Counted from the stretch's first letter, positions 18,587-28,251 are shown. The stretch: DNA of 51,013 bases from Flavobacteriales bacterium (GCA_016780365.1 JADHMB010000007.1:1-51013), one strand, 5' to 3'. A program made the numbers and translations. Notes: generated by a model from the sequence alone, not told the origin.

Positions 18587-21307
18587 TTAAGAATAGGACA
18601 TTACTTTATTAATTATTTCTTGTTGTCTTCTTTCGAAAACTTTAGGTGAACCTGAAGCAGGACTTCCAGATTCTTCTCTTGAAAAACACACTATTTTTGA
18701 ATATTCCCATTTTCTGAGAATATAAGACCAAGGACCCATATTTAATGGTTCTTCCTGAGCCCATACATACTTACAATCCTTTCCATATTTATTAAAAATG
18801 GATTTTAGTTGAGTTTCTGGATATGGATAGAGCTGTTCTAATCTAACAAATGCAATGTTTGCTTTATCTAGAGTTTCGTAATGCTCAACTAAATCATAAT
18901 AAAATTTACCAGAGCATAAAACTACCTGATTGATTTTTGAGGGAGTTGCAAGAGAATCATCAATAACTTCTTGAAAAGAACCTGAAGACATTTCCTGAAT
19001 TGAAGAAACTGCTCTATTGTATCTTAATAGTTTTTTCGGAGTAAATACTACCAATGGCTTTCTAAAAGGTCTAGCAATTTGTCTTCTTAAAAGATGGAAG
19101 TAATTTGCAGGGTTGGTACAATTGGCAACTTGAAAATTCTCTTCAGCACATAGCTGTAAAAAACGTTCTATTCTAGCCGAAGAATGCTCAGAGCCCATAC
19201 CTTCATATCCGTGTGGTAAAAGCATTACTAAACCGTTAGGCGTTCCCCACTTATCCTCCGCAGCACTTAAAAACTGATCAATTATAATCTGAGCACCGTT
19301 AAAGAAATCTCCAAACTGAGCCTCCCAAATAGTTAATCCATTAGGTGTATTAAAAGCATAACCATAGTCAAATCCTAAAACAGCATATTCGGAAAGCAGG
19401 GAATTATATATTTCAAATTTTCCTTGGTGATCATTAAGAAGGTTTAAAGGAACTATCTCTTCTTCGTCGTCTTCTGTTTTTACAATAGCATGTCTGTGAG
19501 AAAAAGTACCTCTTTCAACATCTTGACCAGATATTCGAATAGATTTGCCTTCATCAAGAAGTGTAGCGTATGCTAAAAGCTCACCCATTGCCCAATCAAG
19601 TTTATCAGATTCAATCATTTTTAATCGATCGTCAAAAAGCTTCACAATTTTTCTAAAATATTTTTTTCCTTCTGGTAAGGAATTCATTTTTTTGGCAAGT
19701 AAAAGCAACTTACTTTTTTCCACGCCAGTAGGTGGTGAGTTTTCAAAATCATTTCTTTTTGACTTTCTAAAATCAGTCCAAACTTCTTCAAGAAAATTAG
19801 TGATTTTGGCTTTTTCAATTTGTTTAGCATCGTCTAAACGTTCTTGAAGCATGTCGTCAAATTCTTTTTCCATTTGATTACCTTCTTCAATATTGACTAC
19901 ATTTTCATCCACTAATTTTTTTAGATAAATTTCTCTTGGATTGGGATGATTTGCAATTATTTTGTAAAGTTTAGGCTGGGTAAATTTTGGTTCATCGCCC
20001 TCATTATGACCATATTTTCTGTAGCACAATAAGTCAACGAAAACATCTCTTGAATATTCTTGTCTATACCTTAGCGCAATGTCGAGAGTTTGAACCACTG
20101 CTTCAATATCATCACCATTAACATGAAAGACTGGACATAGGGTAGATTTTGCAATGTCTGTACAGTAGGTACTTGACCTTGCATCTAAATAGTTGGTAGT
20201 AAATCCAACTTGATTATTGATTACTATATGTAGGCTTCCTCCGGTTCTATAACCCTTGAGTTGTGCCATCTGAACCACTTCATATACAACGCCTTGACCA
20301 GCTATTGCTGCATCACCATGAATTAAAATCGGTAAAATTTTCTTCTCGTCTCCGCCTAATTCGTGGTCAATTTTAGATCTTGTAATCCCTTCAACTACAG
20401 GGTCGACTGCTTCTAAATGTGATGGATTTGGTGACAAAGTTATTTTCACATTATTACCACTATCTGTCATCACTTCAGAAGTTATACCTAGGTGATACTT
20501 AACATCTCCATCAAAAAGAACTTCTTCATCGTATTCTTTCCCCTCAAATTCACTAAATATCTTGTCATAAGTTTTATTAAAAATATTTGCCAAAACATTT
20601 AATCTTCCTCTATGAGCCATTCCTACAACAAATTCTTTCAACCCTAAGTTGGAACCATTTTCAATTAAAACATCCAAGGCGGGAATTAAAGACTCTGCGC
20701 CTTCAATTGAAAATCTTTTTTGGCCAACAAACTTTTTTTGAAGAAATTGCTCAAATACTGTAGCTTGATTTAATTTATGTAAAATATGTTTTTTTTGATC
20801 TTTAGAAAACTGTGGTCTATTTTTAAGTTCTATATTTTTTCTTATCCATTCTACTCTTTTTGGATGCCTGATATATTGGTACTCAATTCCAATTGATTCG
20901 CAATAAGTAGCTTCTAAATGAATAATTATATCATTCAATGAACAAGGCTCTAAGCCAACTTGTTCACTAGCCTGAAAAACAGTCAATAAATCTTCTTGAT
21001 CTAAACCAAAGTTTTTTATTTCTAAAGTTGGATGGTATTTTCTTCTCTCTCTAACGGGATTTGTTTTGGTGAAAAGATGACCTCTCGAACGGTAGGCATT
21101 GATTAAATTAATAACCCTAAACTCTTTTAAAACATTGGTTGGTATTTCATCGACTTCTTGGTAATTAAATTTAGAAAACTCGTAGCCATCAAAAAAACTC
21201 CTCCAACTTGGCTCAACTAATCTTTTGTCCACTAAATATCTTTGATGCAACTCATCTATATAGTCTATATCTATACTGTTTAAAAAAGAAAATCTATCTA
21301 ATGCCAT
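18587..21307 (-). CDS. sucA: 2-oxoglutarate dehydrogenase E1 component
   Basis: A thiamine-diphosphate enzyme that decarboxylates 2-oxoglutarate. The 906 residues match the usual length. Signatures include FLNSIDIDYIDELHQRY at the N-terminus, EGAESLIPALD, GMAHRGRLNVLANI, SPNPSHLEAVDPV, the TPP-binding region (GDAAIAGQGVVYE to INNQVGFTT) and EAQFGDFFNGAQIIIDQF. It is the first gene of the E1-E2 pair, with 175 intergenic bases upstream shared with a divergent epimerase gene. Confidence 0.97.
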   Translation of the reverse strand: MALDRFSFLNSIDIDYIDELHQRYLVDKRLVEPSWRSFFDGYEFSKFNYQEVDEIPTNVLKEFRVINLINAYRSRGHLFTKTNPVRERRKYHPTLEIKNFGLDQEDLLTVFQASEQVGLEPCSLNDIIIHLEATYCESIGIEYQYIRHPKRVEWIRKNIELKNRPQFSKDQKKHILHKLNQATVFEQFLQKKFVGQKRFSIEGAESLIPALDVLIENGSNLGLKEFVVGMAHRGRLNVLANIFNKTYDKIFSEFEGKEYDEEVLFDGDVKYHLGITSEVMTDSGNNVKITLSPNPSHLEAVDPVVEGITRSKIDHELGGDEKKILPILIHGDAAIAGQGVVYEVVQMAQLKGYRTGGSLHIVINNQVGFTTNYLDARSSTYCTDIAKSTLCPVFHVNGDDIEAVVQTLDIALRYRQEYSRDVFVDLLCYRKYGHNEGDEPKFTQPKLYKIIANHPNPREIYLKKLVDENVVNIEEGNQMEKEFDDMLQERLDDAKQIEKAKITNFLEEVWTDFRKSKRNDFENSPPTGVEKSKLLLLAKKMNSLPEGKKYFRKIVKLFDDRLKMIESDKLDWAMGELLAYATLLDEGKSIRISGQDVERGTFSHRHAIVKTEDDEEEIVPLNLLNDHQGKFEIYNSLLSEYAVLGFDYGYAFNTPNGLTIWEAQFGDFFNGAQIIIDQFLSAAEDKWGTPNGLVMLLPHGYEGMGSEHSSARIERFLQLCAEENFQVANCTNPANYFHLLRRQIARPFRKPLVVFTPKKLLRYNRAVSSIQEMSSGSFQEVIDDSLATPSKINQVVLCSGKFYYDLVEHYETLDKANIAFVRLEQLYPYPETQLKSIFNKYGKDCKYVWAQEEPLNMGPWSYILRKWEYSKIVCFSREESGSPASGSPKVFERRQQEIINKVMSYS

Positions 21308-21482
21308 TATACTAACAAATATGCAAAATAATTAATTGTTATAACAGTTGGAAAGAAGATTCTTTCAGGACTTTTTAAATAAAAATTATACTTAAAAAAA
21401 ATTTACCATTATTCTTTTAAATTTTTAAGATTTGATACTAAACAATGCCTTCGATGTTAATTCTTAAATGTAATTTCGTAGT

Positions 21483-22382
21483 ATGAAAATTTTAATAACT
21501 GGAGGTTCTGGGTTACTTGGTTCTGCACTCACAAAAAAATTATTACTAAATAATATTGAAGTGGTTCATCTTACTAGAAATAAAAGTTCAAAAAATAATG
21601 TAAAAAATTATCTGTGGAACTGGGAAAAGAACGAAATTGATGAAAACTGTTTTATTGGAGTTACACATATTGTACACCTTGCAGGTGCAGGAATTGCGGA
21701 AAAAGCATGGACACAAAAAAGAAAAGAACATATCGTTAAAAGTAGAGTTCTCACTACACGCCTTATGTATTCAAAAATAACCGAACTAAACTTACCAATA
21801 TCTGCATTTATTGCTGCTTCTGCGGTTGGAATATATGGTGCGCAAAAAAGTGAAAAAGTTTTCGATGAAGAAGACGAGCCATTTGAAGATTTCATGGGAA
21901 ACTGCTGCAAGCAATGGGAAAGTTCAGTAAACAAATTTGAAATAATATCTAGAGTTGTCAAACTAAGATTAGGCGTAATTTTGGACAAAAACCATGGTGC
22001 TTTACCCAGGATAGCTAATATGGTTAAAAATGGATTAGGATCTCCATTAGGGGATGGGCAACAATATATGCCGTGGATTCATATAGAAGATGCTGTTAGT
22101 ATATTCTTCAATTCTATTAAAAATGAAAAAATTTCTGGAACTTTTAATGCAGTTTCTAGTGACTACATAACCAATTCAGAATTGACTAAAAAAATTGGTG
22201 AAGTTTTTAATAAAAAAATATGGCTTCCCAATGTGCCAAGTTTTGTACTTAAATTTCTATATGGAGAAATGTCAGATACCATATTGAAAGGGGTTAAAGT
22301 TTCTAATAAAAAATTAAAAGAAATAGACCTGAAAATAAAATATGAGAAAATAGAGGACGCTCTTTCAGAAATTTATTCTTAA
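21483..22382 (+). CDS. TIGR01777-family NAD(P)-dependent epimerase
   Basis: A 299-residue extended SDR protein of the YfcH/SDR39U1 type. Evidence is the N-terminal Rossmann motif ITGGSGLLGSALT, then HLAGAGIAEKAWTQKRK, FIAASAVGIYG and RLGVILDKNHGALPR, and the family hallmark DGQQYMPWIHIEDAV. Substrate and role are not established for this family. It is transcribed away from sucA and ends head-on into the polyprenyl synthase gene with stop codons overlapping in a TTAA at 22379-22382. Confidence 0.9.
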   Translation: MKILITGGSGLLGSALTKKLLLNNIEVVHLTRNKSSKNNVKNYLWNWEKNEIDENCFIGVTHIVHLAGAGIAEKAWTQKRKEHIVKSRVLTTRLMYSKITELNLPISAFIAASAVGIYGAQKSEKVFDEEDEPFEDFMGNCCKQWESSVNKFEIISRVVKLRLGVILDKNHGALPRIANMVKNGLGSPLGDGQQYMPWIHIEDAVSIFFNSIKNEKISGTFNAVSSDYITNSELTKKIGEVFNKKIWLPNVPSFVLKFLYGEMSDTILKGVKVSNKKLKEIDLKIKYEKIEDALSEIYS

Positions 22383-23344
22383 AACTTTCTATTCATTAAA
22401 TGGACTGAAAAATTTTCTACAATTTTCTTTTTTTCTTCCGGTAAAGATAAGTTTTGTAGAGAAATCATAGATTTATTATAAAAATTATTTTTTGATTCTT
22501 GAGCTACTTTCAAAACATCATATTTAAGGTAAAAATCTTTTACTTTTGATACTTTTTGATCCTTACTAAGTTGTTTGTCGTCAATAATATCGTTAACCAT
22601 AATTTGATCTTCTTCGGATGCTTTACTTAAAAAGTCTATGAATAAAATTGTTTTCTTTTTTTCAATAATATCCCCACCTACTTGTTTCCCAAAATTATCT
22701 TCTTTTGGAAATACGTCTAATATATCATCATCAATTTGAAAAGAAGTACCGAGATTAAATCCAAAATCGTAAAGTAATTGCGCATCTTTTTTGGAAGCCC
22801 CTCCAATTAATGCTCCCATTTTTAAAGAACATGCAACCAAAACTGCGGTTTTAAGCTGAATCATGTTTATATATTCGCTAATTGAGATTATTTCTAGATT
22901 CTCAAATTCCATATCTAAGGACTGCCCCTCACATACTTCTACAGCAGTTTGTTGGAAAATTTGATGTAAAGTTGGGGATTGAGAAGAAGAGTCTGATAAA
23001 AGCTGGTTTACAATTGCATATAACAAGTCTCCAGAGAGAATTGCGATATTTTCATCCCACTTTTTATGTACAGCAGGCAAGTTTCTCCTAATTGGTGCTT
23101 GGTCCATAATATCGTCATGAATCAGAGTGAAATTATGAAAAAGCTCAATTGCAATTGCTTCATTAATAGCTAAAAGAGGTTGATTGGAGAATAAATCTGC
23201 AGCCATTAAAGTAAGGGAAGATCTAAACCGTTTTCCGCCGTTACTAATAATGTACTTTATAGGGTCATAAATTGAAAGTGATGGTAATTTATCGCTAAAT
23301 AATCTTAACTCTTTGTCAATAATTTCTTTGTACTCAATTAGCAT
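22379..23344 (-). CDS. Polyprenyl synthetase family protein
   Basis: A trans-isoprenyl diphosphate synthase of 321 residues that lengthens allylic diphosphates with IPP. The first Asp-rich motif DDIMD (77-81) is followed by Arg-Arg, and the second is FQIDDDILD. GGKRFR (36-41) binds the IPP diphosphate. Length and motifs fit either a short-chain (farnesyl/geranylgeranyl) or a quinone side-chain synthase, and product length cannot be decided by eye. It follows rfbA by nine bases and is probably the last gene of the RND-rfbA-polyprenyl unit. Confidence 0.92.
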   Translation of the reverse strand: MLIEYKEIIDKELRLFSDKLPSLSIYDPIKYIISNGGKRFRSSLTLMAADLFSNQPLLAINEAIAIELFHNFTLIHDDIMDQAPIRRNLPAVHKKWDENIAILSGDLLYAIVNQLLSDSSSQSPTLHQIFQQTAVEVCEGQSLDMEFENLEIISISEYINMIQLKTAVLVACSLKMGALIGGASKKDAQLLYDFGFNLGTSFQIDDDILDVFPKEDNFGKQVGGDIIEKKKTILFIDFLSKASEEDQIMVNDIIDDKQLSKDQKVSKVKDFYLKYDVLKVAQESKNNFYNKSMISLQNLSLPEEKKKIVENFSVHLMNRKF

Positions 23345-23353
23345 AATAATTTA

Positions 23354-24214
23354 TCAATCGATTAAACTCATCAAATAATTTCCATAACCACTTTTTAAAA
23401 GAGGAATAGCGAGTTCTTTTAGCTTTGCGTCGTTAATGAAGCCATTGGAATATGCAACTGCTTCAATACAACCCACTCCAAAACCCTGTCTTTCTTCAAT
23501 AGTTTGAACAAAATTGGAAGCCTGTATAAGGGCAGTAAAAGTTCCTGTATCCAACCAAGCAATTCCTCTTGGAAGAGTTTTAACTTGTAGTTTTCCTGAT
23601 TTTAGATACTCCTGATTTACATCTGTAATTTCATATTCCCCTCTAGCACTAGGTTTTAAGTTTTCAGCAATTTTAATGACCTCATTATCGTAAAAATACA
23701 GGCCTGGTACTGCATAATTAGATTTTGGATTTTCTGGCTTTTCCTCGATAGAAATTGCTTTTCCTTGATTGTCAAATTCAACTACTCCATACCTTTCTGG
23801 ATCATGTACTCTGTAAGCAAATATTAATCCACCATCAGGATCATTAGAACTTTCTAATTTTTCTCCCATGCCACCGCCAAAAAATATATTATCTCCAAGA
23901 ATTAGAGCAACATTATCGTTTCCAATAAACTGTTTGCCAATTACAAATGCTTGGGCTAAACCGTTGGGTTCGTCTTGAATTTGATATTCAAATCTGCAAC
24001 CTAATTTAGAACCATCCCCTAAAAGATGTTTAAATAGCGGTTGATCATTTGGGGTTGTAATAAATAGTATTTCTCTAATTCCAGCATGCATTAATGTGGA
24101 AAGAGGGTAATAAATCATAGGCTTGTTGTAAACAGGCATTAATTGTTTGCTAACTGCTAATGTAAGTGGGTGAAGTCTTGTTCCTGAACCACCTGCTAAA
24201 ATAATTCCTTTCAT
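23354..24214 (-). CDS. rfbA: Glucose-1-phosphate thymidylyltransferase RfbA
   Basis: Makes dTDP-glucose from glucose-1-phosphate and dTTP, the entry to dTDP-rhamnose and other deoxysugars. The 286 residues open with the nucleotidyltransferase motif [12 protein letters not shown] and continue with [40 protein letters not shown] and [10 protein letters not shown]. Length is exactly in the family range. The usual rfbB, rfbC and rfbD partners are not adjacent. Instead the gene is sandwiched between an RND-type protein (three bases upstream) and a polyprenyl synthase. Confidence 0.96.
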   Translation of the reverse strand: MKGIILAGGSGTRLHPLTLAVSKQLMPVYNKPMIYYPLSTLMHAGIREILFITTPNDQPLFKHLLGDGSKLGCRFEYQIQDEPNGLAQAFVIGKQFIGNDNVALILGDNIFFGGGMGEKLESSNDPDGGLIFAYRVHDPERYGVVEFDNQGKAISIEEKPENPKSNYAVPGLYFYDNEVIKIAENLKPSARGEYEITDVNQEYLKSGKLQVKTLPRGIAWLDTGTFTALIQASNFVQTIEERQGFGVGCIEAVAYSNGFINDAKLKELAIPLLKSGYGNYLMSLID

Positions 24215-24217
24215 TGG

Positions 24218-26854
24218 TTATAATTTATCTAATTCTATATCGGAATCATCGTAAAAATAATCCTCCGAATTTTTAAAGTTTTTACTTAAAACTATTTTCT
24301 CTAAAGATAAGAGCAAAGAAGGCAATAAAATTAAATTGGTAAGCATAGCAACAAATAAGGTTAAGGAAACTAAAACGCCCAAAGCTTGAGTACCTCCAAA
24401 TTCAGAAGCAGTGAAAATTGAAAATCCAAAAAACAAAATTATTGAAGTATAAATCATACTAACACCTGTTTCTTTTATTGAAATTTCAACAGCATCAGAA
24501 ATAGTTTTTGATTTCAACTCTTGACGATATTTTGCCAAAAAGTGAATAGTATCGTCTATAGATATTCCAAAAGCAATACTAAAAACTAAAATTGTAGAGG
24601 GCTTAATACTAATGCCAAAATAACCCATTAAGGCAGAAGTAAAAATTAAAGGCAATAAATTTGGAAGTAATGAAACCAAGACCATTTTAAGAGATTTGAA
24701 AAGTAGGGCCATGATTATTGCAATTACCATAATTGCCAGAAGTAAACTAATCATTAAATTCTTAACCATATATGTAGTTCCTTTGGTAAATAAAACACCA
24801 GAACCAGTAATGTCAGACTTTACTTTTAAGGACCCTACTGATTTTTTAACAGCGTCACTAAATTGTTGTTTTCCATATAGTTTTTCAATTGCAGAATTTC
24901 TTTTGGGAAATTCATTATTTAAAGCCAAATCTCCATTGGTCAAAATTTGTTTTACCCTGTATCTTATAATTTGATTGGAGGAATAAAATTTATCTACTGT
25001 ACCTTCTTTCACAGCTTTATGATAAAGCAATTGTTCTGGGTTTATTATGCTATCAATTCTGTAATTTATTCTTTCGATCAAGCTATCCATTGCTGCAGTA
25101 CCAATATCTGCAATTTGTAAAGTAATTCTTGTGGTTAAATGGGTAGAGTCTAGAAAACTTCCAACAAACCCATTGCTGTTATCGGTTTTAGAATTAATAA
25201 AACTATTTTTAAAATACTTTGATTTAATAATTCGAGAAAAATATTTTTGGTCTTTTGATTTACTAAAATTTAGATCGTATTTAGATTTCTTTCCATTGGA
25301 ATAAGACTGAGAAATAAACTTCATAGCATCCACTATAGATAAAGACTTAGAAAGATATTTTTCGGATTTTAAGGACTCCTGTAGTTTTTGAATTTTAGCA
25401 ATATTTGAAAAACTTTTATAAATAGTATCCCTATAGGTAAGCACTATTTCAAAAGGCAGAACTCCGTTAAGTTCTTCCTCGAAGAACTTCAAATCTTTTA
25501 CTATTTGTCCTTTTTTTGGAAAATCATCTGTGAAATTGCCCGTAACATGCATTAAACTTACTCCGTAAGCTCCAAAAAATAACAATATAATTGTAGATAT
25601 GTATACCTGCTTTCTGTAGCTTTTTGAAAAAATGACTAACGTATTTACAAAACTAAAAATCCATTTCCTATCCAAATGTTTGGTGTGTTTTTCTTTAGGA
25701 GGAGGTAAAAAACTATATATAATTGGAACAAGACATATGCTTATTATAAACATGCAGAGAATATTTATAAATGAAACCAATCCAAATTCAATCATTATTG
25801 AAGAGTTTGTGAAAACAAATGTTCCAAAACCTAAAGCAGTGGTTGCATTGGTTAAAAAGGTTGCATTTCCTACTTTCTGAATGATTTTATCTAAAGCAGA
25901 GAGTTTATCACCATGATTTTTGAACTCTTGTTGGTATTTATTAATTAAATAAATACAATTAGGGATGCCAATTACAATTATTAATGGTGGAATCAAAGCC
26001 ATAAGAGATGTTAACTCATAGCCAAATACCCCTATAACTCCCATAGACCAGACAACACCTACTAAGACAACAATCATAGAAATTACAACTACTTTGAAGG
26101 ACTTAAAAAAGACAAAAAGTAATAACGAGGTGACTAATAAAGCTAATAAGACAAATATTTTTAACTCTGATTTAATTATTGTCATAACATAAGACCGTAT
26201 ATATGGAAGACCAGAAAATCTCCAGTTTTGAAATAAATGATCATAGGACATTGCAATTTCATTGATTTCACTAATTAGAGTACCACGAGATTTAGAATTA
26301 AAAACCTCTTTATTTAAGAACAACATCATTAAATGGAGATCACTAGAGTTTTTATAAACAATATTCTCATAGAAACTAAGGTTGCTTATAACGTTGGAAA
26401 TACTATCAATCTTTTCTTGATCTAAAGGGTAATTGTCAATTATCTGAACTAGATTAAATTTACCTTCCTTGTTGTTTTTAATAATATTGTAAAGATGACC
26501 CTCAGAGAAAATAGAGTCTATTGCATTTTTGTAGTAGCTGGTATCTTTTTCTTTTACTAAAACTTTAACATTTCCAATGCTATCGGCCATTTCCAACCAA
26601 GCATTAAATTTTTTTTCAGAGTAAAAATCAGGTTCTGTTGTTGAAATGACCAACATCAACCCATCTTGACCAAAATTAGATTTAAAGTTCTGGTAAGCAA
26701 TAAAAGTAGAATCGTTGTCCGGAAGAAGTCTATTTAGCTGGTACTGTAACTTAATTTTAGTAGCAAAAAAACCAAAAAAGATAGTTAGAACTAAAATCAG
26801 AAAAACAATTAAAATTCTATTATTAAGAATAATTTTAGAAATATTCTTCCACAT
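24218..26854 (-). CDS. RND/MMPL-superfamily membrane protein
   Basis: An 878-residue inner-membrane protein with the two-fold RND plan. It has TM1 near residues 12-30, a large periplasmic loop, a cluster of five TMs (about 225-385), a second lone TM (about 418-435), a second loop, and a last five-TM cluster (about 695-855). The motif SIAFGISIDDTIHFLAKYRQ with its acidic pair is typical of MMPL/Patched-like members. Relatives move lipids, hopanoids or drugs. No membrane-fusion or TolC partner is adjacent, which favours a lipid-type exporter over tripartite drug efflux (inference). Confidence 0.85.
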   Translation of the reverse strand: MWKNISKIILNNRILIVFLILVLTIFFGFFATKIKLQYQLNRLLPDNDSTFIAYQNFKSNFGQDGLMLVISTTEPDFYSEKKFNAWLEMADSIGNVKVLVKEKDTSYYKNAIDSIFSEGHLYNIIKNNKEGKFNLVQIIDNYPLDQEKIDSISNVISNLSFYENIVYKNSSDLHLMMLFLNKEVFNSKSRGTLISEINEIAMSYDHLFQNWRFSGLPYIRSYVMTIIKSELKIFVLLALLVTSLLLFVFFKSFKVVVISMIVVLVGVVWSMGVIGVFGYELTSLMALIPPLIIVIGIPNCIYLINKYQQEFKNHGDKLSALDKIIQKVGNATFLTNATTALGFGTFVFTNSSIMIEFGLVSFINILCMFIISICLVPIIYSFLPPPKEKHTKHLDRKWIFSFVNTLVIFSKSYRKQVYISTIILLFFGAYGVSLMHVTGNFTDDFPKKGQIVKDLKFFEEELNGVLPFEIVLTYRDTIYKSFSNIAKIQKLQESLKSEKYLSKSLSIVDAMKFISQSYSNGKKSKYDLNFSKSKDQKYFSRIIKSKYFKNSFINSKTDNSNGFVGSFLDSTHLTTRITLQIADIGTAAMDSLIERINYRIDSIINPEQLLYHKAVKEGTVDKFYSSNQIIRYRVKQILTNGDLALNNEFPKRNSAIEKLYGKQQFSDAVKKSVGSLKVKSDITGSGVLFTKGTTYMVKNLMISLLLAIMVIAIIMALLFKSLKMVLVSLLPNLLPLIFTSALMGYFGISIKPSTILVFSIAFGISIDDTIHFLAKYRQELKSKTISDAVEISIKETGVSMIYTSIILFFGFSIFTASEFGGTQALGVLVSLTLFVAMLTNLILLPSLLLSLEKIVLSKNFKNSEDYFYDDSDIELDKL

Positions 26855-26952
26855 TTTAAACTAAATTACAATAATCATACGCTAAGTTATCAATTAATAG
26901 AGAAGTTAAAGACTAATAGAATAAAGGATTTTACTAATTTTAGAAAAAACAA

Positions 26953-27969
26953 ATGCATAAATCTGAATTAATAGCCTTAATAAAGTTTTTTTCTGTTAAA
27001 AAAGCAGTAAATGTAATTAGGCTTTACCTAAGTTTTATCGTTTCAAGGTTTTTTAAAAAATCTTTCATTTCAGGACTTCCATTTGCATTAAGTATAGAAC
27101 CAACCACTTCTTGTAATTTAGGTTGTCCAGAATGTCCAAGTGGGCTAAAACAATTCACAAGAAAAACAGGAAATCTTTCCATTGCTTTAAATAAAAAAAT
27201 AATTGATGAGCTAAAAGGAAGACTAACATATATAAATTACTATTTCCAAGGAGAGCCTTACATAAACAAAAACTTTTTTGATTTTGTACAATACGCTAAT
27301 TCAAAAAAAATATTTTGTTCTACTTCTACAAATGGTCATTTTCTAAATGATGAAAATTGTGTAAAAACAATTGAATCTGGCCTAAAAAGATTAATCATTT
27401 CAATTGATGGAAATAGCCAAGAGACCTATGAAATATATCGTAAAAAAGGGAAATATGAAAGAGTAATAGAGGGGACAAAAAACATTATAAAATGGAAAAA
27501 GGAATTAAATAGTCAATATCCTCATGTAATCTTTCAATTTTTAGTGGTTAAAACCAATGAGCATTTAATTGAGGAGATGAAAACATTGGCAGCAGATCTC
27601 GGAGTAGACGAACTTCGATTAAAAACTGCTCAGTTCTACAATTTTGAAAACGGAAATGAATTGATTCCAGATAATGAAAAATATTCTAGATATAGGAAAA
27701 CAAAGGATGGAAATTACATTCTTAAAAATAAATTTTCTAATCATTGCTGGCGAATGTGGAGCAGTGCTGTTGTAACTTCTAAAGGTGGAATTGTACCTTG
27801 TTGTTTTGATAAAGACGCAGTAAATACTCTAGGGGATTTGGAAAAGGAAAATTTTGAAAAAGTTTGGCTAAGCAAAAAGTACAATGATTTTAGAAAACAA
27901 ATATTTTCGGAAAGAAAAGAGATTGAAATTTGTCAGAATTGTTCTGAAGGGTCGAAAGTATGGGCATAA
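26953..27969 (+). CDS. Radical SAM protein with SPASM-like C-terminus
   Basis: A 338-residue protein with the radical SAM cluster motif CNLGCPEC (Cys54, Cys58, Cys61), a TIM-barrel core (YYFQGEPYINKNFFD, STSTNGHFL, ISIDGNSQETYEIYRKKGKY) and a C-terminal Cys set (265, 283, 284, 327, 330) resembling a reduced SPASM domain that binds an auxiliary cluster. Family members modify peptides, sugars or lipids. No precursor peptide is evident nearby. A basic, partly hydrophobic N-terminal stretch (about 1-45) precedes the core. It converges on the small lipoprotein gene. Substrate unknown. Confidence 0.85.
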   Translation: MHKSELIALIKFFSVKKAVNVIRLYLSFIVSRFFKKSFISGLPFALSIEPTTSCNLGCPECPSGLKQFTRKTGNLSIALNKKIIDELKGRLTYINYYFQGEPYINKNFFDFVQYANSKKIFCSTSTNGHFLNDENCVKTIESGLKRLIISIDGNSQETYEIYRKKGKYERVIEGTKNIIKWKKELNSQYPHVIFQFLVVKTNEHLIEEMKTLAADLGVDELRLKTAQFYNFENGNELIPDNEKYSRYRKTKDGNYILKNKFSNHCWRMWSSAVVTSKGGIVPCCFDKDAVNTLGDLEKENFEKVWLSKKYNDFRKQIFSERKEIEICQNCSEGSKVWA

Positions 27970-27991
27970 AAAAAGCCCTAAAAAGGGCTTT
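27968..27991 (-). terminator. Terminator of the small lipoprotein gene, possibly bidirectional
   Basis: Arms AAAGCCCT (27972-27979) and AGGGCTTT (27984-27991) with a four-base loop. On minus it follows the lipoprotein stop at 28012 and is extended by a run of seven U (27974-27968). On plus it lies right after the radical SAM stop, but its U run is only three bases, so it may serve both genes unequally. Confidence 0.85.
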
Positions 27992-28011
27992 AAATAATTC
28001 TAAAAGAATTT

Positions 28012-28251
28012 TTAATGATCGTGACCATCGTGCTCTTCCTCTGCAGGAGCTTCTTCAGCAGCTTCTTCCATTGTAGAATCAGCAGCAGCTTCTTCCATTG
28101 TAGAATCAGCAAATGGAGCAACTTCTTCAACTGGAGCAACTTCTTCAACTGGAGCAGCTTCTTCAACTGGTTCAGCAGCAGGAGCTTCTTCTGTTGCAGC
28201 ACCACATGATATCATCAATGCGGTAACAGGTAAAATCCAAAACTTTTTCAT
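28012..28251 (-). CDS. Small Glu/Ala/Val-rich repeat lipoprotein with His-rich tail
   Basis: A 79-residue lipoprotein: signal peptide MKKFWILPVTALMISC with lipobox Cys16, then a low-complexity acidic chain and the C-terminus HDGHDH. The chain is built from internal repeats: PVEEVA/EEAAPV units (18-bp DNA repeat) and ADSTMEEAA twice (27-bp repeat). No fold is expected. The His/Asp tail could bind metal ions (inference). It is a real gene rather than a low-complexity artefact, judged by its exact lipobox, ATG start and a strong terminator directly behind the stop. Function unknown. Confidence 0.75.
   Translation of the reverse strand: MKKFWILPVTALMISCGAATEEAPAAEPVEEAAPVEEVAPVEEVAPFADSTMEEAAADSTMEEAAEEAPAEEEHDGHDH
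28057..28168. repeat. Two short in-frame tandem repeats inside the lipoprotein gene
   Basis: A 27-bp unit occurs twice, with identical 24-bp cores at 28057-28080 and 28084-28107. An 18-bp unit occurs three times (28115-28132, 28133-28150, 28151-28168), the third copy with one change. Both periods are multiples of three, so copy-number changes would lengthen or shorten the protein without a frameshift. Confidence 0.85.

Noticed and set aside
21608-21988. 126-codon minus-strand open frame
   Set aside because: Antisense to the TIGR01777 epimerase gene, which has clear family motifs on the plus strand.
27990-28209. Leu/Lys-rich (minus) and Ser/Phe-rich (plus) frames over the small lipoprotein gene
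   Set aside because: Both are out-of-frame readings of the tandem repeats. The lipoprotein frame has the signal peptide, lipobox and terminator.
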